Translations under genes and position numbers: made by a program
The notes under the pieces: model-generated
Seen by the model: the letters and a program-made list of their open reading frames with translations, nothing else
What the model was told of the DNA's origin: nothing
Database searches by the model: none
Assembly: GCF_026802175.1 (NCBI RefSeq)
Contig: NZ_CP113797.1
Location: 2,333,026 to 2,397,025, forward strand
Length of the DNA stretch: 64,000 nt
Reading direction: 5' to 3'
DNA from: Thermocoleostomius sinensis A174
GTDB taxonomy: Bacteria; Cyanobacteriota; Cyanobacteriia; Elainellales; Elainellaceae
Shown: piece after piece, positions 26,945-36,231 of the stretch
Layout: each line of letters opens with the position of its first letter
Numbering within the stretch: position 1 is the first letter of the stretch

Positions 26945-28084
26945 ATGGAACTGGCAGTCACCCTTAAGAGTCAGACAATCCAGAACAAAGTTCGTGAGGT
27001 TGGTATTAATGAAAACAATTGGTATCCTGTCGCTTGGGCTAATACGCTAAAGCCAGGTGAAGTGATACCTGTGACAATTTGGCAAAAATCGATCGCCGTT
27101 TATCGAGACAATCACGGTCAGGTTCATGCCCTGGAAAATGCCTGCCCCCACAAAGGCATTGAACTGCATCTCGGCGAGATTCAGGGCGATCGAATTGTCT
27201 GTCCCTATCACGGTTGGGAATTTGATGGTGACGGTCAATGCGTCAACATTCCCTATTTCCCCAAGGAACAGAAGCTGCCATGCGCGCAGGCGCGTAGCTA
27301 TCCGGCAGAAGACCGTTACAGTGTGATTTGGGTGTTTCCGGGTGATCCAACCTTGGCAACCGAACGGCAAATTCCAGATGTGCCGGAATATGCTGATCCA
27401 AATTGTCTGATGATTCCCATCACGGGTGTATTCAGGGCGCATTTTTCCATCTGTAACGAAAACACTATGGATGTGTTTCATGGGTTCTTGCACAAAAACC
27501 TGCAAGGTTGGTTTGATCCAATCTTGCTGAAGTTGCAAGACGGTGATGATTTTGTCAAAGCTGATTATCGCGTCTCCTATCAGGGAATTCTCACCCGCTT
27601 TTTGGGGATCGATCGAGATGGATCAGGCGTAACCACTCGCACCGTTTCAATTCACTATCAATATCCGCACTACCACAGCACAATGGAAGGGGTGTCGTCG
27701 CTCTATTTGATGCGCTTGCCCGTTGGCCCAAACGAAACGCGATCGTTCTCGCTGCTATTTTTGCCCAAGATTCGCCTGCCAAAGTGGTTGCTTCGTACAA
27801 TCAAGCCAGTGATGGTTCCATTGGTGCGACGGTTCTTATTCATGCGGTTTTTGGAACAAGATGTTGGCATGATGGAAAGTGAACAGCGGACATATCGTGC
27901 TAACCCCAATCGCCGTTATGTAGAGGTGAACCCAGCGATTATCGCGCTTCAGCGAATAATTGTCCGGCAATATGAAACTTTTGTGCAACAATCTAGTCAA
28001 TCGCCATTTCATTCACAGCAGAGTTCACACACCTCTGCACCGATCGCTGGGTTGGCAACATCTGTTTCCACAGAGCGCGGTTGA
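26945..28084 (+). CDS. Rieske non-heme iron oxygenase
   Basis: The 379-residue alpha subunit belongs to a Rieske oxygenase. The [2Fe-2S] ligands are Cys67-x-His69 (ACPHKG) and Cys86-x2-His89 (VCPYHGWEFD). The catalytic domain has NENTMDVFHGFLHKN, which supplies the mononuclear-iron His residues and Asp. Such enzymes hydroxylate, demethylate or desaturate substrates with electrons from a reductase; none is encoded nearby, so ferredoxin is the likely donor. The C-terminal ~30 residues are Ser/Gln-rich and probably disordered. Its neighbours suggest a role in tailoring the product of the GH3/AONS enzymes. Confidence 0.9.
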   Translation: MELAVTLKSQTIQNKVREVGINENNWYPVAWANTLKPGEVIPVTIWQKSIAVYRDNHGQVHALENACPHKGIELHLGEIQGDRIVCPYHGWEFDGDGQCVNIPYFPKEQKLPCAQARSYPAEDRYSVIWVFPGDPTLATERQIPDVPEYADPNCLMIPITGVFRAHFSICNENTMDVFHGFLHKNLQGWFDPILLKLQDGDDFVKADYRVSYQGILTRFLGIDRDGSGVTTRTVSIHYQYPHYHSTMEGVSSLYLMRLPVGPNETRSFSLLFLPKIRLPKWLLRTIKPVMVPLVRRFLFMRFLEQDVGMMESEQRTYRANPNRRYVEVNPAIIALQRIIVRQYETFVQQSSQSPFHSQQSSHTSAPIAGLATSVSTERG

Positions 28085-28382
28085 CTCATGAGTTGTTGAC
28101 AAGCTGAATTGATAGAGCGATCGTTGGATGTGACTGTGGTGTAACTGTACCAATACAAATGTTTGAGGATTTCAATCTGTGGCAATCTGGTGAGTAAATT
28201 TTTTTGCATTGAGACTTCATAACTCAGTAGTGACGAAGTGACTCCAACAGTGAGGATATTGATCTTTATATAAGTCTGGCGATGGGCTTCGATCTGAATT
28301 GCTGTGCCTCGTTGAGATGGTTGCAGTTCAGTCACCAACGTAATCAGCGGTTTCAACGAACTTAAGGTGAGGGGAGTTTACT

Positions 28383-29669
28383 GTGCAAGTTGTCAAGGAA
28401 TACATTCAGCGCGTAGACGAAAACGGGCTTTTACCAGATGAGTACGTCTGCTATGCCAGACAAGGAAATCTGGTTGATATTGAAGAAGCAGCCACCAGCA
28501 CTCGTCGAACGGTTTTAACGTTTTGCACCAATGACGTTCTGGGGTTAGTTCAAAACAAAGCGGTTCAACAAGCTGCGATTGATGCCATCATGCAGTATGG
28601 CACGTCCAACAGCTCTACCGGCCCCCTCAGCGGTCGCATCGATCTGCATCGTCAGCTTGAGCGAGAAATTTCTGCCTTCAAGCATTTGCCCTACACTCAA
28701 CTATTTTTGAATGCTTGGATGGCGATGCAAGCGTTGATGGATGCCTTTTGTCATTTAGCCATTCCGGTGCCCGGGTTTCAAAATACTCGTGAGACATTGA
28801 TTCTAACGGATGTTTTAAATCATGGCTGTATTGTCTCCGCGCTGGCAAATGCCGGCAATCGATCGGGTAAGCTGTTTAGCCACAGTCCTCGTGTGCGGAT
28901 TCGTGCCTATCGCCATTGTGATATGGAGGATTTTGCTCGCAAGCTAAAGCGCTATGCCCGACCGGATGACCGGATCATGGTTGTTTCGGATGCGGTCTTC
29001 TCGATGGATGGTGACATTGCGCCATTGCCCGACATGATCGATATCCTGTCGAACTATGATGGCAGTGTGTTAGTGATGGATGAGGCCCACGCTAGCGGGG
29101 CGTTGGGGGCGTCAGGCGGTGGGATTTATGAGCACTTTGGGCTGTTGCCGCAGCAGGCGATCGAACGCGGTATTTCTCCGCTCATTATGACCACCTTCTC
29201 TAAGTTCGCAGCCTCGGCCGGGGCCGCCATCAGCAGCCATGTAGCCGAACTGATTCCCTTACTCAACTGTTCGCCGACCTCGATCGGCACCATTTCTTTG
29301 CCAGCGCCCACCACCGCCGCCGCCCTAGAAAGCATTCGCCAAGTGCGGCAGCATCCTGAATTGGTGCAGCGTCTCCAGGAAAATACCAAGTACCTCCGCG
29401 CGCTGCTGCTTGAACATGAGTTTGATGCGATCGGCGAAACCAATGTGATTCCTGTGATTTTGCCGCCCGAAATCAATCCCAAGTACTTCGCTCGCAAGCT
29501 GATGCATGATCATGGCATTTGGGTGTCACCAATCTGGTTTATTGCCAAGCCTCGTCTGCGCATCACCGCTAATGCGTTGCATACGAAAGATGAAATCGAT
29601 CGGTTGGTGGCGGGCATGGCTGAAGTACGCGATGCCATTTATAACAAAACTACGACCATTAGCGCCTGA
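28383..29669 (+). CDS. AONS-family PLP acyltransferase (alpha-oxoamine synthase)
   Basis: The 428-residue fold-type I PLP enzyme is of the family of 8-amino-7-oxononanoate synthase, KBL, ALA synthase and serine palmitoyltransferase. It has FCTNDVLGLVQNKAVQQAA, then the STGPLSGRIDLHRQLEREIS loop, VVSDAVFSMDGDIAPL, and MDEAHASGALG (Asp233 and His236 contact PLP). The PLP Lys is Lys274 in TTFSKFAASAG. Family members condense an amino acid with an acyl thioester. No biotin genes are near, so BioF is unlikely; an amino-ketone or sphingoid-type product is possible. It starts at a GTG with a GAGGGGAG-type site just upstream and follows the Rieske gene on the same strand. Confidence 0.85.
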   Translation: MQVVKEYIQRVDENGLLPDEYVCYARQGNLVDIEEAATSTRRTVLTFCTNDVLGLVQNKAVQQAAIDAIMQYGTSNSSTGPLSGRIDLHRQLEREISAFKHLPYTQLFLNAWMAMQALMDAFCHLAIPVPGFQNTRETLILTDVLNHGCIVSALANAGNRSGKLFSHSPRVRIRAYRHCDMEDFARKLKRYARPDDRIMVVSDAVFSMDGDIAPLPDMIDILSNYDGSVLVMDEAHASGALGASGGGIYEHFGLLPQQAIERGISPLIMTTFSKFAASAGAAISSHVAELIPLLNCSPTSIGTISLPAPTTAAALESIRQVRQHPELVQRLQENTKYLRALLLEHEFDAIGETNVIPVILPPEINPKYFARKLMHDHGIWVSPIWFIAKPRLRITANALHTKDEIDRLVAGMAEVRDAIYNKTTTISA

Positions 29670-29714
29670 AGCAGGGGCGAAGCATTGGTAGCAGCCTCTC
29701 CATAGCACCCATTC

Positions 29715-29732
29715 CAATAGTTGCAGCTATTG
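29715..29732. terminator. Hairpin between convergent AONS and hisA genes
   Basis: CAATAG-TTGCAG-CTATTG forms a 6-bp stem. A wider GGCGAAGC / GCTTCGCC pair (about 29676 and 29742) flanks it. There is no T-tract. It lies in the 88-bp gap between convergent genes. Confidence 0.35.
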
Positions 29733-29757
29733 CGGTGTCACGCTTCGCCTCTCTGGA

Positions 29758-30531
29758 TCAGGTCAACGTTGAGGAGCCAAAATCAGGGGGCACATCCTGC
29801 CAACGGCCTTGCCCCACGGCACGGATTGCTTCTTTCAAAGAAACCGCCCCCGTATATAAAGCCCGGCCGACGATCGCCCCCGTCACACCTAACGGCTCCA
29901 GCGACAAGAGGCTGAGGAGATCAGAGGTAGAACTGATGCCGCCCGACGCAATCACAGGAACAGCCACGGCACTGGCTAATGCGCGCAAAGCACCCTTATT
30001 GGGGCCTTGCAGCGTTCCGTCTCGGTGAATATCTGTATAAATAATGGCAGCCACTCCGGCGGCGGCCATTTGCTGAGCCAACGTTACGGCTTCAACGTCT
30101 GAGGTTTCCAACCAACCCCGAGTCGCTACCTTGCCGTTGCGGGCATCAATGCCTACCACAATTTGACCAGGAAATTCTTGGCACAGGTGCTCGACTAATT
30201 CCGGTTGCTCTACAGCCACGGTTCCCAAAATGACTCGACGCACGCCCAGCGCCAGCAGATCTGCCACGGCCGATCGATCGCGCAAGCCCCCCCCCACCTG
30301 CACAGGGATCTCAACCGATCGCACAATTGCCGCGATTGCCTGCTGGTTCACTGGGTGGCCAGCTTTTGCTCCATCCAAATCTACTAAATGCAGCCAAGTC
30401 GCGCCCTGTTCTGCCCATTGCTGGGCGACTGCCACCGGATTGTCATCAAACACCTGTGATTGCGCATAATCCCCTTGATACAGCCGCACACACTGGCCCT
30501 CTAGCAGATCGATCGCGGGAATAACATCCAT
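29758..30531 (-). CDS. hisA: HisA isomerase (histidine biosynthesis)
   Basis: The 257-residue TIM-barrel enzyme isomerises ProFAR to PRFAR, the fourth step of histidine synthesis. It has [22 protein letters not shown] (catalytic Asp8), VQVGGGLRD, the second catalytic Asp in [13 protein letters not shown], and [13 protein letters not shown] for phosphate binding. Length is normal. ATG start. It is encoded as a single gene, not with other his genes, as is usual in cyanobacteria. Confidence 0.96.
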   Translation of the reverse strand: MDVIPAIDLLEGQCVRLYQGDYAQSQVFDDNPVAVAQQWAEQGATWLHLVDLDGAKAGHPVNQQAIAAIVRSVEIPVQVGGGLRDRSAVADLLALGVRRVILGTVAVEQPELVEHLCQEFPGQIVVGIDARNGKVATRGWLETSDVEAVTLAQQMAAAGVAAIIYTDIHRDGTLQGPNKGALRALASAVAVPVIASGGISSTSDLLSLLSLEPLGVTGAIVGRALYTGAVSLKEAIRAVGQGRWQDVPPDFGSSTLT

Positions 30532-30661
30532 AATTTACGTCCTAAGTTTCACTTTCCCTACTGTATTCACAAAGAAGGTAAAAGGTAAAAGGAACCCACC
30601 ACTGGTTAGAAATAGGGCAGAAATAGGGCCGTCCACCCTCATAGCCTTCATCCTTTTCCCT

Positions 30662-31324
30662 TTACTCCACCAGATGATGCTCAATTGCATACCGCACCAA
30701 CTCTGCCCGGTTGTTGGTATCTGTTTTGCGAAGCAAGCTACTGACATGTTTTTCGACGGTGCGCGGGCTGAGGTGAAGTCGTTCGCCAATTTGAATGTTG
30801 GATAAGCCTTGCACTAGCACCGCCAGCACTTCTTGTTCTCTGGGGGTTAAATCCAACGTTAGTAATGCAACCTGTGTAGCGATCGCATCCGGCAGACGCG
30901 GTTCTTCAGAGTCATTGGGTCGCACTCGTAGCCGCCATTCCGACTCAATCAACTGAGAGCGTTCCAATAGATTACGAACGATTGCACCCAACTCCTCGAG
31001 TTCAAACGGTTTGGGCAAATAAACATCACACCCCAATTGGTAAGCCCGAATCCGTTCTTCTACATTGGTCCGCGCTGTCAAGAAAATTACGGGCAACAGA
31101 CGAAAGGTTGGCTGTCGGCGCACTTGTCGTACCAACTCATAACCATCCATTAACGGCATGGTGATGTCTGTCACAACGAGATGCGGCTGATATTGCTGCA
31201 CCATTTCCAAAGCTTTTCGACCGTTTTCTGCGGAAACGACCGAATATCCACACAGCTCAAGGTAGTCGCTAATCGACAGTCGCGTTCCCAGGTCATCATC
31301 AGCAACAAGAATGGTCAGTGGCAT
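30662..31324 (-). CDS. NarL/LuxR-type response regulator
   Basis: The 220-residue protein has an N-terminal receiver: DDD acidic pocket (VADDDLGTRLSI), phosphoacceptor Asp in LVVTDITMPLMDGYEL, Thr in FLTART, and Lys in YLPKPFELEEL. A C-terminal LuxR helix-turn-helix follows (LTPREQEVLAVLVQGLSNIQ, then SPRTVEKHVSSLLRK). It is a DNA-binding transcription factor activated by a sensor kinase not found in the window. The open frame extends upstream to a TTG at 31411; the ATG at 31324 (MPLTILVADDD) fits the family. The layout resembles plastid Ycf29-type regulators, but I cannot confirm orthology. Confidence 0.9.
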   Translation of the reverse strand: MPLTILVADDDLGTRLSISDYLELCGYSVVSAENGRKALEMVQQYQPHLVVTDITMPLMDGYELVRQVRRQPTFRLLPVIFLTARTNVEERIRAYQLGCDVYLPKPFELEELGAIVRNLLERSQLIESEWRLRVRPNDSEEPRLPDAIATQVALLTLDLTPREQEVLAVLVQGLSNIQIGERLHLSPRTVEKHVSSLLRKTDTNNRAELVRYAIEHHLVE

Positions 31325-31786
31325 GGAGGTAGCAAACGCGATAGGAAGACGTAAAAGAGCACAAAGGCTCAGCAAATTCAGAGTTAGATGCTTTGACTTG
31401 GCACAACCCAAAAGACTCGTCTCTGTATGAGTTCTAATCCTAGCCTAAGCCAATATCAACCGATTCGGTTTCCTTCTATCTGTAGAGGCGTATTAATTAG
31501 AAACGTTATTCAATAAAGTTAGTTACGGTATTTGTATAAATATTAAGAAATAACAAAGTTTTCGATCGTTAGAGAGACCTGAAATGCGATGGACAGGAGA
31601 AAAACTGACACATTTGCCTCTGTTGCAGGGTCGAGCAACAACGAGAATGAGGGCGATCGCAAGCCATTACCAACCTAGACATACTGTAAAAATTCTTTAC
31701 ATGAGAACGGACATAGTACTATCTGGTTGGTTTTCGACGGCTAGAAATTAACCCAATTGGTTTCTGTGGTGTAGGAGATCGCAGGC
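31325..31786. other. Divergent intergenic region with TGTAAA palindrome
   Basis: About 460 bases lie between the divergent response regulator and the Gfo/Idh/MocA oxidoreductase. An inverted repeat TGTAAA-AATTC-TTTACA spans 31685-31701. It overlaps a possible -35 (TTTACA) followed 15 bases later by TACTAT, facing the oxidoreductase. It is a possible operator and promoter; no gene is seen. Confidence 0.4.
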
Positions 31787-32863
31787 GTGCAAGACAATCT
31801 TTCGCTAGAACAAACGAGCGCTCATCGCCATCATCCAGATCCCATTCGGATTGGTGTTATTGGCGTTGGCAACATGGGTCAACATCATGCTCGCGTCCTC
31901 AGTTTATTGAAGGATGTTGAGCTAGTTGGCATTTCGGATATTAATGTGGAACGCGGTTTAGATACAGCCAGCAAGTATCGCGTTCGATTTTTTGAAGATT
32001 ACCGTGACTTGTTGCCTCATGTGGATGCGGTGTGCGTGGCTGTTCCCACCCGGTTGCACTATGCCGTAGGAATGCACTGTCTGCAAGCGGGGGTGCATGT
32101 ATTAATTGAAAAACCAATCGCCGCTAGCATTGCCGAAGCCGAGTTACTGGTGAATGCAGCTGCTGAATCTCATTGCATTTTGCAAGTGGGTCATATTGAG
32201 CGCTTCAACCCGGCGTTTCAAGAACTCAGCAAGGTTTTAAAAACAGAAGAACTGTTGGCCCTTGAAGCTCAACGCATGAGTCCATATTCCGATCGAGCGA
32301 ACGATGTATCGGTCGTGCTGGATCTGATGATTCACGACATTGATTTGATGTTGGAGCTAGCGGGTGCGCCAGTGGTGAGACTAACTGCCAGCGGTAGCCG
32401 TGCCGCTGATTCAGGATATTTAGATTATGTCACCGCCATTCTAGGCTTTGCGAATGGTATTGTTGCGACCCTGACCGCCAGTAAAGTTACGCATCGCAAG
32501 ATTCGCCGCATTGCCGCCCATTGCCGCAATTCTTTAACTGAAGCTGATTTTCTCAACAACGAAATCCTGATTCATCGTCAAACCACGGCAAACTACTTAA
32601 CCGATCATGGGCAGGTGCTCTATCGCCAAGATGGATTAATTGAGAAGGTTTACACCAGCAATATTGAGCCACTCCACGCCGAACTTGAGCACTTTGTCCA
32701 TTGTGTACGAGGTGGCAATCAACCCTCGGTGGGCGGCGAGCAAGCTCTTAAAGCGCTGCGTTTGGCTAGTCAAATTGAGCAAATGGCTTTAGATGGGCAA
32801 GTGTGGCAACAACCCGACCTTAGCGATATGTATGCCAATGTTTCAAAGGTGACGGTTCCTTGA
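31787..32863 (+). CDS. Gfo/Idh/MocA-family oxidoreductase
   Basis: The 358-residue NAD(P)-dependent sugar or polyol dehydrogenase has the Rossmann motif GVIGVGNMGQHHARVLS near residue 22. AVCVAVPTRLHY, the signature EKP (HVLIEKPIAAS, with the catalytic-region Lys), and GHIERFNPAFQEL follow. The C-terminal alpha/beta domain includes DLMIHDIDLMLEL. This subgroup often acts on UDP-sugars or cyclitols; no substrate is evident. It starts at a GTG with AGGAG nine bases upstream and stands alone. Confidence 0.88.
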   Translation: MQDNLSLEQTSAHRHHPDPIRIGVIGVGNMGQHHARVLSLLKDVELVGISDINVERGLDTASKYRVRFFEDYRDLLPHVDAVCVAVPTRLHYAVGMHCLQAGVHVLIEKPIAASIAEAELLVNAAAESHCILQVGHIERFNPAFQELSKVLKTEELLALEAQRMSPYSDRANDVSVVLDLMIHDIDLMLELAGAPVVRLTASGSRAADSGYLDYVTAILGFANGIVATLTASKVTHRKIRRIAAHCRNSLTEADFLNNEILIHRQTTANYLTDHGQVLYRQDGLIEKVYTSNIEPLHAELEHFVHCVRGGNQPSVGGEQALKALRLASQIEQMALDGQVWQQPDLSDMYANVSKVTVP

Positions 32864-33227
32864 GCCTCGTTCATCTTAATACACGTTCATCTCAATGCAC
32901 TAGTTCGGACACTTTTTGTGCCAGATCACCCTCATTCCCCAACCCCTTCGACCCAAAAGGGTGAAAGAGCGCCAGATTGAAGTCCTCCTTCCACGTTGAG
33001 AGAGGGGTTTAGAGTGCGGGCTGAAATTTGTAGTGTGGCAAGGGTCTTCAGCATTTCCACGCAAACTGTTTAAAGGATTGTTATTGTTAATAGTACTCAT
33101 ACCGGACTACCCCACTGCTGGCGGCACCTCTCCTGACTAAGGGAAGGCTAGGAGAGATCTGAATCTGTTGCGGTCATCATTTCTTTTGGTATGAGAGGCA
33201 TTTACCGTTCATTCGTATAGATCGCCT
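32864..33227. repeat. Intergenic region with CCCTCA-type repeat remnants
   Basis: About 360 bases hold no gene. The stretch 32926-33030 (CCCTCATTCCCC ... GAGAGGGGTTTAGAGTGCGGG) resembles the repeat-like sequence near 52.9 kb. A CTCTCCT / AGGAGAG inverted repeat lies at 33128-33156. These look like degenerate copies of a dispersed intergenic palindromic element. Confidence 0.4.
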
Positions 33228-34577
33228 TTAAGCTGTGGGTGAGATAGCAGTTTCCGAGCACAGAAAATCTACAAACTGTCGCGCTGTGCGGCCCGATCGC
33301 CCATTATGACGAGTGGCCCACTGCAATGCACGAAATTCTAATGCTTGTGGACCAATCGCGAGTCCTGCCTGCTGAGCCAAATGCTGAACAATCTCTAAAT
33401 ACGTAGTTTGATCGACTGGTTCAAAGGTGAGGGTGAGACCAAACCGATCGCTAAACGACAGCTTTTCTTGCACGGTGTCCCACTGGTGAATTTCATCAGC
33501 CTCACTGGGGCGGGGGCGATCGCTAAAGAACTCGCGAATTAAATGGCGACGGTTGGAGGTGGCATAGACGACGACATTGGGCGGTCGGGCAGTGAGATTT
33601 CCTTCCAGCACTACCTTTAGGGCTTTATAAGCATCATCGTCTTCTTCAAAGGACAAATCATCCACAAAAATAATGAATCGTTGCGGTACGTTGCGCAGAA
33701 TATCTACGATCGTTGGCAAATCCTTCAAAGCAGCTTTGCTCACTTCCACTAGACGTAATCCACTGGCCCCATAGGCGGGCAACAGCGCCTTTACCAGCGA
33801 CGATTTACCAGACCCGCGACTGCCATACAGTAACACATGTAGGGCAGGATAGCCACGTAGCAAGGCTTCGGTGTTTTGCAGTAACGTTGCTTTTTGCTGC
33901 TCGTAGCCGACGAGTTCATTCAAGTGAATCGGGTCAGGATACGCAATGCCAACTAGCTGCCCGTCTTGCCAGCGAAATGCTCGATAAGACGCAAACACGC
34001 CACTGCCAAATTGATGATAGTGGGCTGCTAACGCTTCAATCAGCGTTCCCCAGTCGTGACTGATTTGCAACTGTGCCCAAATTGGCTGCTGCCGTAATAA
34101 AGAGAGGGTTGGTTCAAGTGGCGTTGTTGAGGAAGGTTGCCAGACGATCGGTGCAGTTAGCAGGTTGGCTTGGGCTTGCACCCATTGGCTAATCTGAGTT
34201 CCATCGCAGCGATAGAGTTGATGGAGCGATCGGAGATCCTGCTGAGCGGCAGCAACCAAGCTAGGAGCGAGTTCGGCAAACTGATGGCGATGTGCCTGTT
34301 GCGCAAACGGATTGTCGGCGGTGAGAAGTTGCCCAATGAGATGCTCTTGCCAACTGAGTTGCTCGCTTGCCTGTGCATGGAACCAATCACCATAGGCGCG
34401 TAAACAGGACAAATCTGGCTCGGAGGTTGCCAACAATTGCAATAAATTAAGAAACGTTTGAGCGATCGGACTTTGCAAAACAGCCTGATACAGTAGCAGA
34501 GAAGCCGCATGACGCTGGAGATCGATCGCCGCAACAATGGGAACGTGCACCGGAGGAGGAGGCGTAAAGTCGGGCAT
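33228..34577 (-). CDS. DUF815-type AAA ATPase
   Basis: The 449-residue protein has a helical N-terminal half (1-240) and an ATPase C-terminal half. Walker A is LLYGSRGSGKSSLVKALL near 251, Walker B FIIFVDDLSFEEDD, then VVVYATSNRRHLIREFFSDR and FSDRFGLTLTFEP. These match the DUF815 family, an AAA branch related to DnaC-like ATPases whose role is not established. ATG start. It is divergent from the small TMEM14-type gene. Biological role unknown. Confidence 0.85.
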   Translation of the reverse strand: MPDFTPPPPVHVPIVAAIDLQRHAASLLLYQAVLQSPIAQTFLNLLQLLATSEPDLSCLRAYGDWFHAQASEQLSWQEHLIGQLLTADNPFAQQAHRHQFAELAPSLVAAAQQDLRSLHQLYRCDGTQISQWVQAQANLLTAPIVWQPSSTTPLEPTLSLLRQQPIWAQLQISHDWGTLIEALAAHYHQFGSGVFASYRAFRWQDGQLVGIAYPDPIHLNELVGYEQQKATLLQNTEALLRGYPALHVLLYGSRGSGKSSLVKALLPAYGASGLRLVEVSKAALKDLPTIVDILRNVPQRFIIFVDDLSFEEDDDAYKALKVVLEGNLTARPPNVVVYATSNRRHLIREFFSDRPRPSEADEIHQWDTVQEKLSFSDRFGLTLTFEPVDQTTYLEIVQHLAQQAGLAIGPQALEFRALQWATRHNGRSGRTARQFVDFLCSETAISPTA

Positions 34578-34664
34578 GGGTTTCGGAACGGATAACGGTA
34601 TTCACCGCGTAGACGCAGTTTGCACACTGCCCTTTAGGGTATCAGTTAAGCAGGATGAGTGAAC

Positions 34665-34976
34665 ATGATGAGTATCAGTAGTATTGCCGCGATCGCCTAC
34701 GGGCTTTTGGCCGCGGTGGGTGGCATTCTAGGATACGCCAATGCCAGAAGCAAACCCTCGCTGATGGCTGGATTAATCAGCGGGGCGCTATTGATAGCTG
34801 GCGGTGTGGCCCACGCACAAGGACTCGGCTGGGGTTGGCCGTTATCGCTGGTGATTACGATCGTTTTGTTAATAGTGTTTGCGGTTCGCTTCTGGAAAAC
34901 TCGTACGTTCATGCCCGCTGGGTTGATGATCCTGGCAGGGGTGTTGGCGCTGATTGGGTTATGGGTGGGGCAATAA
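34665..34976 (+). CDS. TMEM14-family small membrane protein
   Basis: The ~103-residue protein is almost entirely four membrane helices. The TMEM14 pattern is visible: AYGLLAAVGGILGYANARSKPSLMAGLISG and later AVRFWKTRTFMPAGLM. Eukaryotic relatives (FAX1, TMEM14C) transport fatty acids or porphyrin intermediates across organelle membranes. The bacterial function is unknown. GTG (34659) and two ATGs are possible starts; the ATG at 34665 has AGGA nine bases upstream. Confidence 0.85.
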   Translation: MMSISSIAAIAYGLLAAVGGILGYANARSKPSLMAGLISGALLIAGGVAHAQGLGWGWPLSLVITIVLLIVFAVRFWKTRTFMPAGLMILAGVLALIGLWVGQ

Positions 34977-35011
34977 AGGGGAGTCAATTGTGGCGTACTG
35001 TTTGCGTACTG

Positions 35012-36148
35012 CTATTGTTGCGTACTGCGCGGGTCGAGGGCATCCCGCAAGCCGTCCCCCAATAAGTTAAACGCTAGCACCGTCAGGACAATCAGCACCG
35101 CTGGTGACCAAACTAACCAGGGCTGAAGCACTAGAATGGATGCATTCGACGCTAGCGACAGCATATTTCCCCAGGATGGATCAGGTTGCTGAATTCCTAA
35201 TCCAATGAAGCTTAAGGTGGCTTCGGCAATGATGAAACTGGGGATGGCCAGTGTGGCCGCAATGATCAGATAGGTTGCGGTTTGGGGCAACACATGCCGC
35301 AAAATGATGTAAATCGATCGCCCACCCATTGCTTCGGCCGCTTGCACAAATTCACGCTCTTTAATGGAAAGTACCTGACCGCGAATGACGCGCGCCAATC
35401 CGGCCCAGCCAATGAAGGATGTAATCAGAACAATCAACAAAAACCGCTGGGTATTGGTCAACTGCGGCGGCAACACCCCGGCCAATGCCACTAGTAAATA
35501 AATCCCCGGAATGGTCATCAGCACTTCTACGATGCGCATGAGTCCAGCGTCTACTAACCCGCCAAAGTAACCGGAAATGCCTCCAACTAACATTCCGAGC
35601 GGGAAGGAAATGAGAATACCGACAATCCCAATGCTGAGGCTAATGCGACCGCCATAGATCAGCCGGCTGAACTGATCGCGCCCTTGTTCATCTGTGCCCA
35701 ACAGGTTAATGCGGGCTGGGCCATCTGTGCCAAAGAGCCGTAGGTTTCCCCGAATGCCAGGGAATAATGTCACGTCCTGAAAGCCTGGATCAGTGAGGGA
35801 GAACCGAGTGGGAATGGGCAGTTGCAGTCGCAGAAAGCGATATTCTTCGCCTGGCACAAACAAGCGGAGCCGCGAGGGTTGACTGCGATCGACCTCTAGC
35901 AACCGATCGCCTGTGTCAATGTCCACTGGCCCTTGGGTTGTGGGATAGACGTGCGGACCAATGAATTGTCCGGATTGATCGCGCCAATAAATTTGAGTCG
36001 GAGGCAGCAACGAGCCGTCTGCTTGTGACCCATAGGGATCATAGGGAGCGACAAACTCGGCAAAGATGACGGTTAGATAGAAAATCAGCAGGACAATGGC
36101 CCCAAACCGAGCTAACGAGTTGCGTTTAAGCTTCTGCCACCACTTCAT
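35012..36148 (-). CDS. Oligopeptide-type ABC permease (DppC/OppC)
   Basis: The 378-residue inner-membrane permease has an N-terminal helix followed by an extended ~100-residue periplasmic insert. Five membrane helices follow, with the permease EAA-type motif EFVQAAEAMGGRSIYIILRHVLP and the closing IIAEATLSFIGLGIQQPDPSWG of DppC proteins. It would pair with a DppB-like permease, a binding protein and ATPases for peptide or nickel import, but none are adjacent. Orphan permeases like this are common in cyanobacteria. It converges on the TMEM14-type gene. Confidence 0.9.
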   Translation of the reverse strand: MKWWQKLKRNSLARFGAIVLLIFYLTVIFAEFVAPYDPYGSQADGSLLPPTQIYWRDQSGQFIGPHVYPTTQGPVDIDTGDRLLEVDRSQPSRLRLFVPGEEYRFLRLQLPIPTRFSLTDPGFQDVTLFPGIRGNLRLFGTDGPARINLLGTDEQGRDQFSRLIYGGRISLSIGIVGILISFPLGMLVGGISGYFGGLVDAGLMRIVEVLMTIPGIYLLVALAGVLPPQLTNTQRFLLIVLITSFIGWAGLARVIRGQVLSIKEREFVQAAEAMGGRSIYIILRHVLPQTATYLIIAATLAIPSFIIAEATLSFIGLGIQQPDPSWGNMLSLASNASILVLQPWLVWSPAVLIVLTVLAFNLLGDGLRDALDPRSTQQ

Positions 36149-36231
36149 AAGTTCTAGGTCGTAATGAAAGAACGATCACTGATGTTGACGTTGATCTTAG
36201 TGTGAATCTTCATGACTTGCCAGAACAAAAT

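Noticed and set aside
28009-28356. 115-codon minus-strand frame between the Rieske and AONS genes
   Set aside because: It overlaps the 3' end of the Rieske gene and has no family features or good start.
28383-29669. Calling the AONS-family gene bioF
   Set aside because: No biotin genes are adjacent, and the substrate-side loop (STGPLSGRIDLHRQ) is unlike the BioF loop; specificity is left open.
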